Assembly: GCA_913778085.1 (NCBI GenBank)
Contig: CAJYXJ010000068.1
Location: forward strand, 1-64,000
DNA from: an uncultured Chryseobacterium sp.
Lineage (GTDB): Bacteria > Bacteroidota > Bacteroidia > Flavobacteriales > Weeksellaceae
Direction of reading: 5' to 3'
DNA: 64,000 nucleotides
Of this stretch, positions 51,596 to 60,670 are shown piece by piece. Under the pieces are notes generated by a model. The model did not search any database and was not told the origin of the DNA. It saw only the letters and a list, made by a program, of their open reading frames with translations. Position 1 is the first letter of the stretch. Every line of letters starts with the position of its first letter. The translations under genes were made by a program, and so were the position numbers.

Positions 51596-51747
51596 TTTAA
51601 TGCAACTTGAATTACAAACCAGATTAAAAGACTGAAGTTTAAGGGAAGATCTGATGAAGTTTTGATTTAACCCATCTTTTAATTTTCATTTTATCAATTA
51701 ATTAAAAAAGCGGAACGAAGTCCGCTGGGTTAATTACTTATTATTTT

Positions 51748-51837
51748 CTAATGGCCCAACTTCATCCATTTTGCTACGGTATTCGTGTTGAGCTTAAAGC
51801 AGGCGGCAAGCTGACTGTTCTGGATCTGCTGTTCTTT
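51748..51837 (-). pseudogene. Remnant of an IS481-like transposase HTH
   Basis: The minus strand reads KEQQIQNSQLAACFKLNTNT and then VAKWMKLGH before a TAG. The pattern 'IQNS ... LA..F.LNTNTVAKW' resembles the N-terminal HTH of IS481-family transposases. Stops lie on both sides, so it is a small fossil at best. Confidence 0.35.
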
Positions 51838-51876
51838 CTATTAAAAATCAGGAAAACGTTCTGTAATTGTCCCATT

Positions 51877-51905
51877 AAAAAACCCGCTCGAAAGCGGGCT
51901 GTAAA
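51877..51905. terminator. Terminator between convergent esterase and DedA genes
   Basis: AAACCCGCT and AGCGGGCT form a compact stem around CGAA, with an A-run on the left that becomes a T-run on the minus strand, 20 bp past the DedA gene stop. Confidence 0.75.
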
Positions 51906-51923
51906 ATATTTTAAAAGCAATTC

Positions 51924-52631
51924 CTACTTTTCTTCCTCGTCAAAATTATGGTTCTCATACTTTGAAAAATCCTGTTTTTTTCCGAACAGAAATTTAATAA
52001 TTACCGGTACAGTGGTTATCAGGACAATCACGATGATAATAAGTTCCAGTTTCTTCTTTAAATCGATTCCGAACTGGTCGATAAAAAGCTTATCCAGGTA
52101 GTGACCCGCAAAAATCAGCAGGAAAGACCAAAGCACCGCACCAATGACGTTATCCCTTAAAAAGTCTTTTTTATCCATCTTTACGATTCCGGCAACGATA
52201 GGAGCAAATGTACGTACGACCGGTAAAAATCTTGCCATAATGATCGCCAGGGCTCCGTTTTTCTCAAAAAAATCGTGTGCCTGATACAGGTACTTCTTTT
52301 TGAACAGCCAGTTATCCGGCTTTTTATATAGGGTGGAACCTGCTCTCCTTCCAAAATAATATCCCACCTCATTACCGATAATTGCCGCTACCGCTACTGC
52401 AGAAGCCAGAATGAAAGTATCGAAAAAATCGCTTCCCGTAGAACCGAAAGTCTCCCGGATGATGTCTATCGAATAAATTCCCGAAACGAAAAGCAGAGAA
52501 TCTCCCGGTAAAAAAAATCCTACGAAAAGACCGGTCTCGGCAAAAATAATAAAAAGAATCAGCCAGAACCCACCCAGTTTGATGTAGAACTCGGGATTTA
52601 ACAAATCTCTCCAGTTGTTGTAATCTTCCAT
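51924..52631 (-). CDS. DedA-family membrane protein
   Basis: The 235-residue protein has about five hydrophobic helices and the DedA/VTT signature: GLFVGFFLPGDSLLFVSG near 30-47, a GYYFGRRAGS motif, and ARFLPVVRTFAPIVAG with the conserved Arg residues at about 140-155. The family acts in lipid flipping and undecaprenyl phosphate or phospholipid recycling. A TATTTTTG promoter box lies about 19 bases before the ATG. The C-terminus is acidic (NFDEEEK). Confidence 0.92.
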   Translation of the reverse strand: MEDYNNWRDLLNPEFYIKLGGFWLILFIIFAETGLFVGFFLPGDSLLFVSGIYSIDIIRETFGSTGSDFFDTFILASAVAVAAIIGNEVGYYFGRRAGSTLYKKPDNWLFKKKYLYQAHDFFEKNGALAIIMARFLPVVRTFAPIVAGIVKMDKKDFLRDNVIGAVLWSFLLIFAGHYLDKLFIDQFGIDLKKKLELIIIVIVLITTVPVIIKFLFGKKQDFSKYENHNFDEEEK

Positions 52632-52716
52632 ACCTTTTGATAAGCAACAAAAATAGGATTAATAAACGTCAAACGGAAATATATTATAAGATTTTAACGA
52701 AATTTAAACATGATCT

Positions 52717-53829
52717 TTACAAGTCCATGTCATCGTCCGAAACGGCCGTCCCATCAGCCATCAGGAAGGCTTTCAGGAATGGTGTGAGGTTTCCGTTCAT
52801 TACGGAATCCACATCCGAAGTCTCGAAGCCGGAACGTACATCTTTCACCAGCTTATACGGATGCATGACGTAATTTCTGATCTGGCTTCCCCACTCGATT
52901 TTCATCTTGTTGGCTTCAATCTCGTTACGGGCTTTCAATCGTTCTTCCAATTCCATTTCATACAACCTTGAACGGAGCAACTGCATTGCTTTTTCTTTGT
53001 TCTGCAGCTGAGAACGGGATTCCGAGTTTTCAATAATAATTCCTGTCGGGGCGTGGCGAAGGCGGACTGCCGTTTCCACCTTGTTTACGTTCTGCCCTCC
53101 CGCTCCCGAAGACCTCATCGTCTCGAATGAAATATCGGCCGGATTGATGTTGATTTCAATAGTATCGTCCACCAAAGGGTACACATATACCGATACAAAG
53201 CTGGTATGACGCTTGGCATTGGAATCGAAAGGGGAAATCCTTACCAACCGGTGAACCCCGTTTTCTCCTCTCAGATAGCCGAAAGCAAATTCGCCCTCGA
53301 TTTCCAGGGTTACGGTTTTTACACCGGCTACATCTCCTTCCTGGAAGTTCAGCTCACGGATTTTATAGCCCTGCTTTTCCGCCCACATGGTGTACATCCT
53401 CATCAGCATTGAAGCCCAGTCGCAGCTCTCCGTTCCACCGGCTCCGGCTGTGATCTGAAGCACCGCCGAAAGCTCATCCCCTTCATTGGAAAGCATATTT
53501 TTAAATTCCAGGTCTTCAATTTTTTCCACGAGCTGCGGAAAAGTAGCATCCAGTTCCTTTTCTGAGTCCGGATCTTCCTTGGCAAACTCCACCAGCACCT
53601 GCAGATCTTCAAACTGGGTATTGATCTCGTCGTAGGCTTCCACCCATTTTTTCTTGGACCGGAGCTGCTTCAGGAAGGCTTCCGCTGTTTTGGGATTGTC
53701 CCAGAATTCCGGCGCAGCCGTTTTTTCGTCGTCATTGGCAATTTCAATCTTCTTCTTGTCGATCTGAAGATATTTATGGAGGTCGTCAATCCTTGATTGG
53801 ATTTCTTTTATCTGGTCGTTGTTGATCAC
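52717..53829 (-). CDS. prfB: Peptide chain release factor 2
   Basis: RF2 ends translation at UGA and UAA. The 370 residues include the stop-codon reading tripeptide SPF (VRISPFDSN) and the catalytic GGQ in [10 protein letters not shown]. The start is a GTG at 53829. A TATTTTTG box lies about 17 bases before it. The region that in many bacteria contains the +1 programmed frameshift is continuous here ([10 protein letters not shown]), so no autoregulatory frameshift is needed. Confidence 0.95.
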   Translation of the reverse strand: MINNDQIKEIQSRIDDLHKYLQIDKKKIEIANDDEKTAAPEFWDNPKTAEAFLKQLRSKKKWVEAYDEINTQFEDLQVLVEFAKEDPDSEKELDATFPQLVEKIEDLEFKNMLSNEGDELSAVLQITAGAGGTESCDWASMLMRMYTMWAEKQGYKIRELNFQEGDVAGVKTVTLEIEGEFAFGYLRGENGVHRLVRISPFDSNAKRHTSFVSVYVYPLVDDTIEININPADISFETMRSSGAGGQNVNKVETAVRLRHAPTGIIIENSESRSQLQNKEKAMQLLRSRLYEMELEERLKARNEIEANKMKIEWGSQIRNYVMHPYKLVKDVRSGFETSDVDSVMNGNLTPFLKAFLMADGTAVSDDDMDL

Positions 53830-54460
53830 GATTTTTTATTTCCTGCAAAAATAAGAAATTTTTATTCCGTTATGGCCGGATTATACAAAGGCACAAGAAA
53901 TCTGATGATGGCAACGCAAAAAGGCGCAAAGAATCTAACACTGTCAAATTTTTATGCCGTTGATAATATTGTTGCTAAACTGGAATCAAAGAAGCGGTAT
54001 TCCACTTTGTCAGGCATAAATTCCCTGCGATTTAAAACGTTCTGTATAGTAAGAAGATTCGTCTCTCTGCATTTTCTCAACATCATTGCAGTTAAAAATC
54101 AGCATTCACTCACGAAGCAGAATTCACCTCCCAAACCACCCCCGTCAAAAATTATTTCATAATTTTTCGCCACCCCTTAGACTTTCGGAGGGGAAATTGC
54201 GGTTAAGGGTATTTCTTCAGCCTTTCGATTGGGTTGGAATTCGCAAGGACGCAAGATAATTGGACCATTATACCGCTGAAAGGCGCAAGAATTTGACGCC
54301 GTCAAATTTTGATACCGCAAATCCCAACCTTTGAATTTTTATGCTTTACAAAATCCACGGTATACAGTTTTATCAGAGATAAATCCTGGCGATCTAAAAA
54401 AGCCTTTTTTAAAAGATTTGTGTCCTTGCATTTCATTAGAATCCTTTCAAAACAATGGCT
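53830..54460. other. Repeat-rich intergenic region
   Basis: 631 bp without a credible gene. Two related blocks, about 53885-54070 and 54240-54440, each contain CGCAA(A)GG, AAGGCGCAA(A)GAAT, a GTCAAATTTT stretch and a later TTTAAAA/CTGC region. They look like diverged copies of one repeat. Between them, at about 54100-54210, lies a copy of the long repeat found at 14935-15057. Three ORFs in the region only translate repeat sequence. Confidence 0.6.
54100..54210. repeat. Long dispersed repeat shared with 14935-15057
   Basis: ATTCACTCACGAAGCAGAATTC, then CCACCCCCGTCAAAAATTAT, TTCATAATTTTTCGCCACCC, and GGAAATTGCGGTTAAGGG follow the block order of the copy at 14935-15057. Confidence 0.6.
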
Positions 54461-54949
54461 TCATTTTTCAGAGACTATTTTCGCATCCAGCAATTTTTCA
54501 AAAAAGCTCCTTGACTTTTTAGTTTCCGCCCTGAAACTCAGGATGGCTGTAAGATAGGTAGCCAGTAACATCCCGATCGGAATAAGAATACCCGGATAGC
54601 TACAATCAGCACTTATGACATTAACGATCAGGAAGATGAAAACTGCAAAGCACCATAATGCCGAAAAACCCAATATAAAAGTACCCAGCTGCATTTTCAC
54701 TTCGATTCTTGTTCCGGTATTTTGCTGCCGAACTGTCCCGTTAATTTGAGGTTGAAAAGCATTTCTTTTAAAAATAATCCTGCTGATATTAAAATGATTA
54801 CCTTCAATTAAACCTCTGTATTCCTTCGTAGAACCGCTTCCGAAAACATACACTTTTTGCCACTCAACGGAATTGGAAAGCTTAGCCATCACTTCTTCCT
54901 GAGAAAGAGGCGATTCATAAATAATATGCTCAAAAGGCAGATATTTCAT
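54461..54949 (-). CDS. Small protein with two membrane helices
   Basis: I do not recognise this 162-residue protein. The N-terminal half is soluble (about 1-85) with IIYESPLSQEEVMAKLSN and EYRGLIEGNHFNISRIIFKR. Two membrane helices follow at about 90-112 and 118-138, and then a basic tail (RAETKKSRSFFEKLL). The pattern resembles proteins of unknown function found singly in Bacteroidota. It lies 62 bp downstream of the AAA gene on the same strand, so both may be co-transcribed. Confidence 0.7.
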   Translation of the reverse strand: MKYLPFEHIIYESPLSQEEVMAKLSNSVEWQKVYVFGSGSTKEYRGLIEGNHFNISRIIFKRNAFQPQINGTVRQQNTGTRIEVKMQLGTFILGFSALWCFAVFIFLIVNVISADCSYPGILIPIGMLLATYLTAILSFRAETKKSRSFFEKLLDAKIVSEK

Positions 54950-55011
54950 TTATACGATATTTACTTAAAATCAAAATTCTCTATTCACTATTTACCATTC
55001 ACTTCCAACAA

Positions 55012-56370
55012 CTAACCCTGGCTTCCGCCACCTTCTTCATTGTGATGGAAACCGATAATCCGGCGCGGTTCTTCCACTGCCCTGTAGGTATCCACTTCCT
55101 TTTTCAGTTCTTTGATGCGGGATTGAAACTGGTCGAAATTGTTGATGGTAACGTCCTTTAAAAAAACGGCTATCTGATCGAGGTATTCACCCGTCAGTTT
55201 TCCGGCAGCATCCCGCAAAGCTCCGTTAAGAAGATTCTGGTCGATTTTCAGATTTTCGTTGCGGGTTTTCTGGTAAAGGTTCTTGATCCTCTTTTTCAGA
55301 CTTTGGGTAAAATCGATCAGCATGGTGTTGCTGAAGACTTTCATTTTTGCTGAAACGCTACTCCAGAAAGGAATTTTATCGGCTTTATTGTTTTTAAGGA
55401 TTTTAAACAAAAGCGAGTCTTTTTCCAGATTTTTAGTCATGGCATACAGGATGATTTCCGCCCGCTCCGCCGCATTGGGAGGGAAAACGGGAACCATCAC
55501 ATCAAATCTTCCCGGAGCAGTAATTTCTTCATCGATATCCGAAACGGATTTTGCCGAACCTATCATCAGAAGCTCTTCCTGTTCAAATCTTGAGATATGA
55601 TGAAGAATGATTTCCTGGGTTTCAAGATTGCAGGCAGCAACGTTGTTTTCAACCTTTCTTGCCATCATGATCTCATCGAAATCATCCATAAACAACAATA
55701 CCCTGTCTTCTTTCATCATCGTTACCAGAAAATCGTTGAAATTGGTGCGGTTGCCGTCGACATAGGAGGTTCCGAGGTAATGCTTTTTCACTTCTTTAAA
55801 CGCATAGCCGATAATTTCCGCAATTTTATTCGCCCAGAAGATCTTGCCGCTTCCCGGAGGACCGTACAGGATAATCCCGGCCGGCTTGTTGATGCCCCAG
55901 TCTTTAATTTGCTGCGGATTTAAAAAAGGTTCCAGAATACCTGAAATGTAAAAAAACAAGTCCCGGTAACCGATAAAATCTCTTTTCTGAAGACTGGTTT
56001 TATGCCCGAAATAGTTGTAAACAAACTGATAATTGCCGCCTAACTGGTTATCGATTCCATAGCTGGAAACGGAAGACTTGAAAAATCCGTTATCGAAAAT
56101 ATTGGGATCTTTTTCTTTGATCGCCTTTTCTACTTTATCTTTCGGCTGTTTGATGGTTTCCGCAATCTGCTCAAGGGTTTTGGTTTTATCAAGGTCTTTT
56201 TCATAAATCCTTAAAAATTCAGCATTTTCGCGGGCAAATTTTTCAAAATCCTTTTTTACTTCAAAATTCGTATGGATACAATCCGTAAGTTCAAGATCAA
56301 AATCCTGAATGAACTGCTTTATGGCTTCGGAGGAAACATTAAGTTCCTTAGCCAGTTCGATTAACTTCAT
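55012..56370 (-). CDS. IF2-N-like domain fused to an AAA ATPase with altered motifs
   Basis: The 452-residue protein begins with a module like the N-terminal domain of initiation factor IF2 (MKLIELAKELNVSSEAIKQF), then a helical linker, and an AAA module from about 155. Walker A is GPPGSGKI: Lys176 is kept, but the usual Thr/Ser is Ile177. The Walker B is LLFMDDFDE (second Asp at 220 where Glu is usual), and the sensor-1 segment reads LMIGSAK without Asn. The arginine-rich APGRFD block is present. It may bind ATP without normal turnover. Its function is unknown. It is divergent from an ABC exporter. Confidence 0.8.
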   Translation of the reverse strand: MKLIELAKELNVSSEAIKQFIQDFDLELTDCIHTNFEVKKDFEKFARENAEFLRIYEKDLDKTKTLEQIAETIKQPKDKVEKAIKEKDPNIFDNGFFKSSVSSYGIDNQLGGNYQFVYNYFGHKTSLQKRDFIGYRDLFFYISGILEPFLNPQQIKDWGINKPAGIILYGPPGSGKIFWANKIAEIIGYAFKEVKKHYLGTSYVDGNRTNFNDFLVTMMKEDRVLLFMDDFDEIMMARKVENNVAACNLETQEIILHHISRFEQEELLMIGSAKSVSDIDEEITAPGRFDVMVPVFPPNAAERAEIILYAMTKNLEKDSLLFKILKNNKADKIPFWSSVSAKMKVFSNTMLIDFTQSLKKRIKNLYQKTRNENLKIDQNLLNGALRDAAGKLTGEYLDQIAVFLKDVTINNFDQFQSRIKELKKEVDTYRAVEEPRRIIGFHHNEEGGGSQG

Positions 56371-56487
56371 AATTCCCGATTAATTCTATCAAATTTAAGA
56401 TTTTTAAAAATTAAATTTTACTGATCTTCACTATTATTTGTAACAAAAATTAAATTATATAGACTACTACTATGTAAAACAAATTAC

Positions 56488-57390
56488 ATGGAAAAAATTT
56501 TATCCGTAAAGAATCTGACGAAAAAATTCAAAAGAACGGTAGTGAACAATATTTCCTTCGATGTGGAAAGAGGAAATGTTTACGGACTGCTTGGACCGAA
56601 CGGAAGCGGAAAATCCACAACCTTCGGGATGCTGCTTTCAACGATCAACCCTACCAGCGGCGAATGGTACTGGTTCGGGAAGAAAGGCACCGATCCCGAC
56701 ACATTGAAGAAAATCGGGGCCATTATCGAACAGCCAAATTTTTATCCGTACCTGAATGCGGAAACCAACCTGAAAATCGTAGCAGAGATCAAGGGAACAC
56801 CTTATTCGAGAATTGATGAGGTTTTAAAAACCGTTAACCTCCTGGAAAGGAAGAAAGACTTGTTCCGAACATATTCCCTGGGCATGAAACAACGTCTGGC
56901 CATTGCTTCTGCCATGCTGAACAATCCCGAAGTGATGATCCTTGACGAGCCGACGAACGGTCTTGATCCCGAAGGAATCATCCAGATCCGTGAGATCATC
57001 AGCAATATTGCCAAACAGGGCATTACAATTATTATTGCCAGCCATTTGCTGGATGAAATCGAAAAGATCTGCAGCCACGTGATTGTTCTGAAAGAAGGAA
57101 CTTCGCTATACTGCGGAAGGGTGGATGAAATGACTGCGAACAACGGCTATTTTGAGCTAAAGGCAGACAACAATACATTGCTTCTGAATGCACTGAATGA
57201 ACTTCAGTGGTTTACGGCCATTAACCATGACGGCGACCTGCTGAAAGCCCAGATCCGGGATGATGCCTCGGTTTCCGCTTCAGCATTGAATCAGAAGCTG
57301 TCTGAAAAAGGAATTTTCCTTTCGCACCTGACGAAGAAAAAGCTTTCTCTTGAGTCCCAATTCCTTGAACTTGTAAAAAACACAAAATAA
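56488..57390 (+). CDS. ABC transporter ATP-binding protein (exporter type)
   Basis: The 300-residue ATPase shows Walker A GPNGSGKST (36-44), the Q-loop region in IIEQPNFYP, the signature YSLGMKQRLAIA, Walker B VMILDEPTNGLDPEG and the switch His in IIIASHLLDEIEK. These features and a permease gene beginning 2 bp after its stop indicate a two-gene exporter of the bacitracin/lantibiotic (BcrA-like) or multidrug type. The substrate is unknown. Confidence 0.93.
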   Translation: MEKILSVKNLTKKFKRTVVNNISFDVERGNVYGLLGPNGSGKSTTFGMLLSTINPTSGEWYWFGKKGTDPDTLKKIGAIIEQPNFYPYLNAETNLKIVAEIKGTPYSRIDEVLKTVNLLERKKDLFRTYSLGMKQRLAIASAMLNNPEVMILDEPTNGLDPEGIIQIREIISNIAKQGITIIIASHLLDEIEKICSHVIVLKEGTSLYCGRVDEMTANNGYFELKADNNTLLLNALNELQWFTAINHDGDLLKAQIRDDASVSASALNQKLSEKGIFLSHLTKKKLSLESQFLELVKNTK

Positions 57391-57392
57391 TC

Positions 57393-58238
57393 ATGCTTAA
57401 ATTATTAAAACTAGAATACTACAAAAACCTGAACTACCGGCCGTTTAAGGTTTTTACGATCTTATATTTCGCCATTCTTATTGCGTTGCTATTTGTAGGA
57501 CTGGTGGATTTTGATCTATTCGGCGGAACGGTCAATCTGAAGGAACAGGGAATCTACAACTTTCCGGAAATCTGGAACTTTACGACCTGGATCGTAGCCC
57601 TGCTGAAAATTTTTCTCGGACTGATCATTGTATTTTCCATCTCACAGGAATTTAGCAACCGGATGTTCAAGCAGAACACGATTGACGGATTGAGCAGAAA
57701 AGAATTCATCACCTCAAAACTTTTAACGATAAGTGTTTTCACCACCGTTTCCACCGTTCTTGTGTTTGCGATCACCATGTTCCTGGGCTATCGGTATTCC
57801 AATACAACAGAATCGGCCAAAGTATTCCAGGAAATATTTTTTATCGGCAATTACTTTGTAAAGTTGTTTACTTTTTTCTGCTTCCTGATGTTCCTTTCGG
57901 TAATGCTGCGGAAATCGGTGTTTGTTTTCCTGGCACTCTTTGTATTTTGGGCAGTTGAGCGTATCTTATCAGGCGTAGAAGTTTTTACGAAAGTAAGAGG
58001 ATTGCAGGGCGAACAGAGAAACCAGATCCTGCAGAACGACTTTTTCGCTACAAATCTCCTGCCGCTGGAAAGCATGTCGAGCCTTATTCCGAACCCGATA
58101 ATGCGGCTGAACATGGCCAAAATGATGGGCATGAAATACGAATTCCATTATCCTACGGAAAGCCTGGTGGCCTGTTTAGCATGGTGTGCCATTTTCATCT
58201 TTGGATCGTATTGGATTCTCAGAAAGAGAGATTGGTAA
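57393..58238 (+). CDS. ABC-2 type transporter permease
   Basis: The 281-residue membrane protein has about six hydrophobic helices with a soluble loop after the first (about 35-70). It contains ISQEFSNRMFKQNTIDGLSR, a stretch typical of ABC-2 permeases that contacts the ATPase. It starts 2 bp after the ATPase gene, so the two subunits are made together. With the ATPase it probably forms a dimeric exporter. Confidence 0.9.
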   Translation: MLKLLKLEYYKNLNYRPFKVFTILYFAILIALLFVGLVDFDLFGGTVNLKEQGIYNFPEIWNFTTWIVALLKIFLGLIIVFSISQEFSNRMFKQNTIDGLSRKEFITSKLLTISVFTTVSTVLVFAITMFLGYRYSNTTESAKVFQEIFFIGNYFVKLFTFFCFLMFLSVMLRKSVFVFLALFVFWAVERILSGVEVFTKVRGLQGEQRNQILQNDFFATNLLPLESMSSLIPNPIMRLNMAKMMGMKYEFHYPTESLVACLAWCAIFIFGSYWILRKRDW

Positions 58239-58358
58239 TTTATTAGAAACATTCAACACAATATATTCAGATTATTTTTGTAAGTGACTCATTTCGGGTC
58301 ACTTTTTTTTGTTTCTTTGGCTTAGAATTTTCATTCGATTTTTGCAAAATTAAATGCC

Positions 58359-59015
58359 ATGAAAAAAATTTATTATTTCCCGGGATTGATCAGTGCTTTG
58401 ATCGTGCCTGTTTTATTTTGGCATTACATCAATCCGTATATTAATAAAACGAAATATAATGTAGTTGACATCGGGCTTCCTGCAAAGCTTACCAAAGAAA
58501 ACTATCAATACTCATTTGAACCTTACAGGAACTGGAAATATAAAAAGATTGTTGTACAGCCTAATACCGCCTTACAAAATCAGCCCCACTATGTTTCTGA
58601 ATTAAAAAAACTTCAGGCAAAAAACGAAAAGGAAACCGGGATTGAGTTTATTCTGGAAAATAATACCTATGGCGATTTTGTTTCCTTATTGAATGATATG
58701 GCCATTGCAAAACAGGAGACCTATGCTTTAGATCTGGAAAATACAGGACATTTATTTGCTGTTGTTAACTATATTGATCCAACAGCGAAGGAGCCTGAAT
58801 ACAAATGTCTTTTGTGTGATGATGTGATTGATTCTTACGAGTCATATTCGCCTGACATTTCTTTTAGATTCCAGCTCTACTGTCAATCGCTTTTTACAGA
58901 TTTGCCCAAGCTTCCTGAAGGCGCCTATTATATTCTTTTCGGATTTTTATTGTTCTTAAATATTTCGATGTTGAGCATCAAAGAAAATTTTCAGATTAAA
59001 AGAAATACAATATAG
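58359..59015 (+). CDS. Unknown envelope protein with two membrane segments
   Basis: The 218-residue protein has one hydrophobic N-terminal helix (about 5-24; FPGLISALIVPVLFW), a soluble domain and a C-terminal helix (about 186-206; YYILFGFLLFLNISML). The middle contains ETGIEFILENNTYGDFVSLL, a fold element that recalls ExbD-like periplasmic domains, but the similarity is weak. It has a Cys pair (CLLC) near 152-155. It lies 120 bp after the ABC permease gene. A hairpin terminator follows. Confidence 0.65.
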   Translation: MKKIYYFPGLISALIVPVLFWHYINPYINKTKYNVVDIGLPAKLTKENYQYSFEPYRNWKYKKIVVQPNTALQNQPHYVSELKKLQAKNEKETGIEFILENNTYGDFVSLLNDMAIAKQETYALDLENTGHLFAVVNYIDPTAKEPEYKCLLCDDVIDSYESYSPDISFRFQLYCQSLFTDLPKLPEGAYYILFGFLLFLNISMLSIKENFQIKRNTI

Positions 59016-59070
59016 CTGTTTATCAAACCTTTAAGGTTTAAATTATTATATATAATAGCTTTAAAACAAA

Positions 59071-59098
59071 AAGGACTGCCTTTCGGCAGCCCCCTTAC
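59071..59098. terminator. Terminator between convergent genes at 59 kb
   Basis: AAAGGACTGCC and GGCAGCCCCCTT form a stem around TTTC. T-tracts are weak on the plus strand, but the A-rich left side gives a T-tract for the minus strand. It lies between the gene ending at 59015 and the msr gene. Confidence 0.5.
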
Positions 59099-59122
59099 AA
59101 TCACTTCTTCACTTTAAAACAC

Positions 59123-60247
59123 TTATTTTTTATCTTTATCCAGCAAGGCTATATATTCTCCGTAGCCTTTCGCTTTCATTTCCGCTTTCGGAATAAATTT
59201 CAGCGAGGCACTGTTGATGCAATAACGAAGTCCTCCTTTATCGGCCGGTCCGTCGTTGAAGACGTGTCCCAAATGTGCATCTCCGGTTTTACTTCTTACT
59301 TCTACCCTGGTCATTCCGTGGGAACGGTCCAGTTTTTCTTCTACCAGTTTTTTGGTAATTGGCTTGGAGAAGCTCGGCCATCCGCAGCCGGACTCAAATT
59401 TATCCGTAGAGATAAATAACGGCTCCCCAGTGGTGATATCCACATATATTCCTTCTCTGGTTTCATCCCAGTATTCATTCTGAAAGGCCATTTCGGTTCC
59501 ATTTTCCTGGGTTACATTGTACTGCTCGGCAGTCAGTTTTTCTTTTAAGACTTTTTTATCCTGCTTCTGATATTTGGTTTCCTTACCTTCTTTTTTTGGC
59601 GGATTGGCGTTCCTTGCCATTTCAAACAATCCCGGTTCGATGTGGCAATAGCCTCCCGGATTTTTATCCAGGTAATCCTGATGGTAGTCTTCAGCTCTGT
59701 AGAAATTCTTTAAAGGAATCGTTTCTACTACAACCGGTTTGCTGTAATTTTTAGCCAGTTTTGCCACTTCAGCTTTTACTGCGGTTTCCGTCTCTTTATC
59801 GGTGGTATAAATTCCCGTTCTGTACTGGTTCCCTCTGTCATTTCCCTGCTGGTCGATACTTGTGGGATCAATGGTTTTAAAATACAAATCGATCAGCAGA
59901 TTCAGATCTACAACTTCAGGATCGTATTTTACCTTTACTGTTTCTGCAAAACCTGTGGTATGGCTTACCACTTCTTCATACGTCGGATTTTTTTTGTTTC
60001 CGTTGGCATATCCTACTTCCGTACCTACAACGCCTCTGATCTGCTGGAAAAAATGTTCGGTTCCCCAAAAACATCCGCCGGCAAAATAGATTTCCTTTAC
60101 ATTTTTATTGTCCATAATGGTCTCATTTTCTTTCTTTACCTCCGTGGATTTGGTTTTGGCATCTCCACAACTTGTCGCAAAAACCGCAATACCCAGAACG
60201 ACGCTGAGCAATATTAATATGTTCTTCATTTTTATTTTTATATCCAT
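59123..60247 (-). CDS. msrAB: Lipoprotein MsrA-MsrB fusion (methionine sulfoxide reductase)
   Basis: Both stereoisomers of methionine sulfoxide are reduced by one chain. The 374 residues have a lipoprotein signal (AVFATSC, Cys27), an MsrA domain at about 50-205 with the catalytic Cys59 in AGGCFWG, and an MsrB domain from about 232 with the catalytic Cys343 in [12 protein letters not shown]. The zinc-binding CxxC pairs of many MsrB enzymes are missing, so it is a zinc-free form. The lipid anchor places it in the envelope, where it can repair oxidised surface proteins. A second Met at residue 7 (60229) is an equally good start. Confidence 0.93.
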   Translation of the reverse strand: MDIKIKMKNILILLSVVLGIAVFATSCGDAKTKSTEVKKENETIMDNKNVKEIYFAGGCFWGTEHFFQQIRGVVGTEVGYANGNKKNPTYEEVVSHTTGFAETVKVKYDPEVVDLNLLIDLYFKTIDPTSIDQQGNDRGNQYRTGIYTTDKETETAVKAEVAKLAKNYSKPVVVETIPLKNFYRAEDYHQDYLDKNPGGYCHIEPGLFEMARNANPPKKEGKETKYQKQDKKVLKEKLTAEQYNVTQENGTEMAFQNEYWDETREGIYVDITTGEPLFISTDKFESGCGWPSFSKPITKKLVEEKLDRSHGMTRVEVRSKTGDAHLGHVFNDGPADKGGLRYCINSASLKFIPKAEMKAKGYGEYIALLDKDKK

Positions 60248-60527
60248 TTCAAATCTTTACTTTTCTTCATTAAAACCTGCCTATCCAAATTGCAAATTTC
60301 GGACTAATTTTCCGGTTGTTTCAAAGATAATCTCTATCTCGATGATAGCAGGTCCGCAGGATTTCCTTACACTATTATTTACGAAAAATATAGGGAAATG
60401 GATTTGACAAAAGAAAGATTTACCTCTTCATCCGGAATAAGTTTACCTGATTTTCAAAATGCAGACCTGGCTTTTTATAATTGGAAATAAATATTTTGTC
60501 AATTGGCCACTAATTGTACAAAAAAAC

Positions 60528-60580
60528 TCCCGGCATCCAGCATCCCTCTTCCAGCCTTTTAATATCACTCCGGGTTCACC
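60528..60580 (+). repeat. Dispersed repeat, CCGGCATCC family
   Basis: CCCGGCATCCAGCATCCCTC, TTCCAGCC, then CACTCCGGGTTCACC, in the same order as in the copy at 37625-37690. Confidence 0.6.
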
Positions 60581-60599
60581 TTAAATTTACGGCTTCCCG

Positions 60600-60631
60600 T
60601 TTACGGTTTTCAGTAAAAAACAGTAGATTTG
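60600..60631 (+). promoter_or_regulatory. Candidate promoter of alaS
   Basis: TTTA (60600-60603) and TAGATTTG (60624-60631), 20 bases apart, resemble the -33/-7 pair. The leader would be about 35 bases. Confidence 0.5.
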
Positions 60632-60670
60632 CATCTTATCAAAATTGTAAAAAAGCAAAGCATATAGATC

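Larger units (their letters stand above)
51596..51923. other. Intergenic region with transposase remnant and hairpins
   Basis: 328 bp. It holds a hairpin AGCGGAACGAAGTCCGCT near 51711, a 29-codon remnant that looks like the HTH of an IS481-type transposase (minus strand, 51748-51837) and a terminator at 51877-51903. The plus-strand ORF at 51751 covers the remnant and the terminator and is not credible. Confidence 0.55.
60248..60670. other. Intergenic region between msr and alaS genes
   Basis: 423 bp. It contains a copy of the CCGGCATCC repeat at about 60528-60580 and the alaS promoter region at its right end. No credible ORF; the small ORFs in the region translate repeat DNA. Confidence 0.6.

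Noticed and set aside
51751-52101. 116-residue plus-strand ORF
   Set aside because: It runs through a transposase remnant, a terminator and the end of the convergent DedA gene.
53797-54557. Plus-strand ORFs in the gap after prfB
   Set aside because: They read dispersed repeats and the antisense of the gene ending at 54461.
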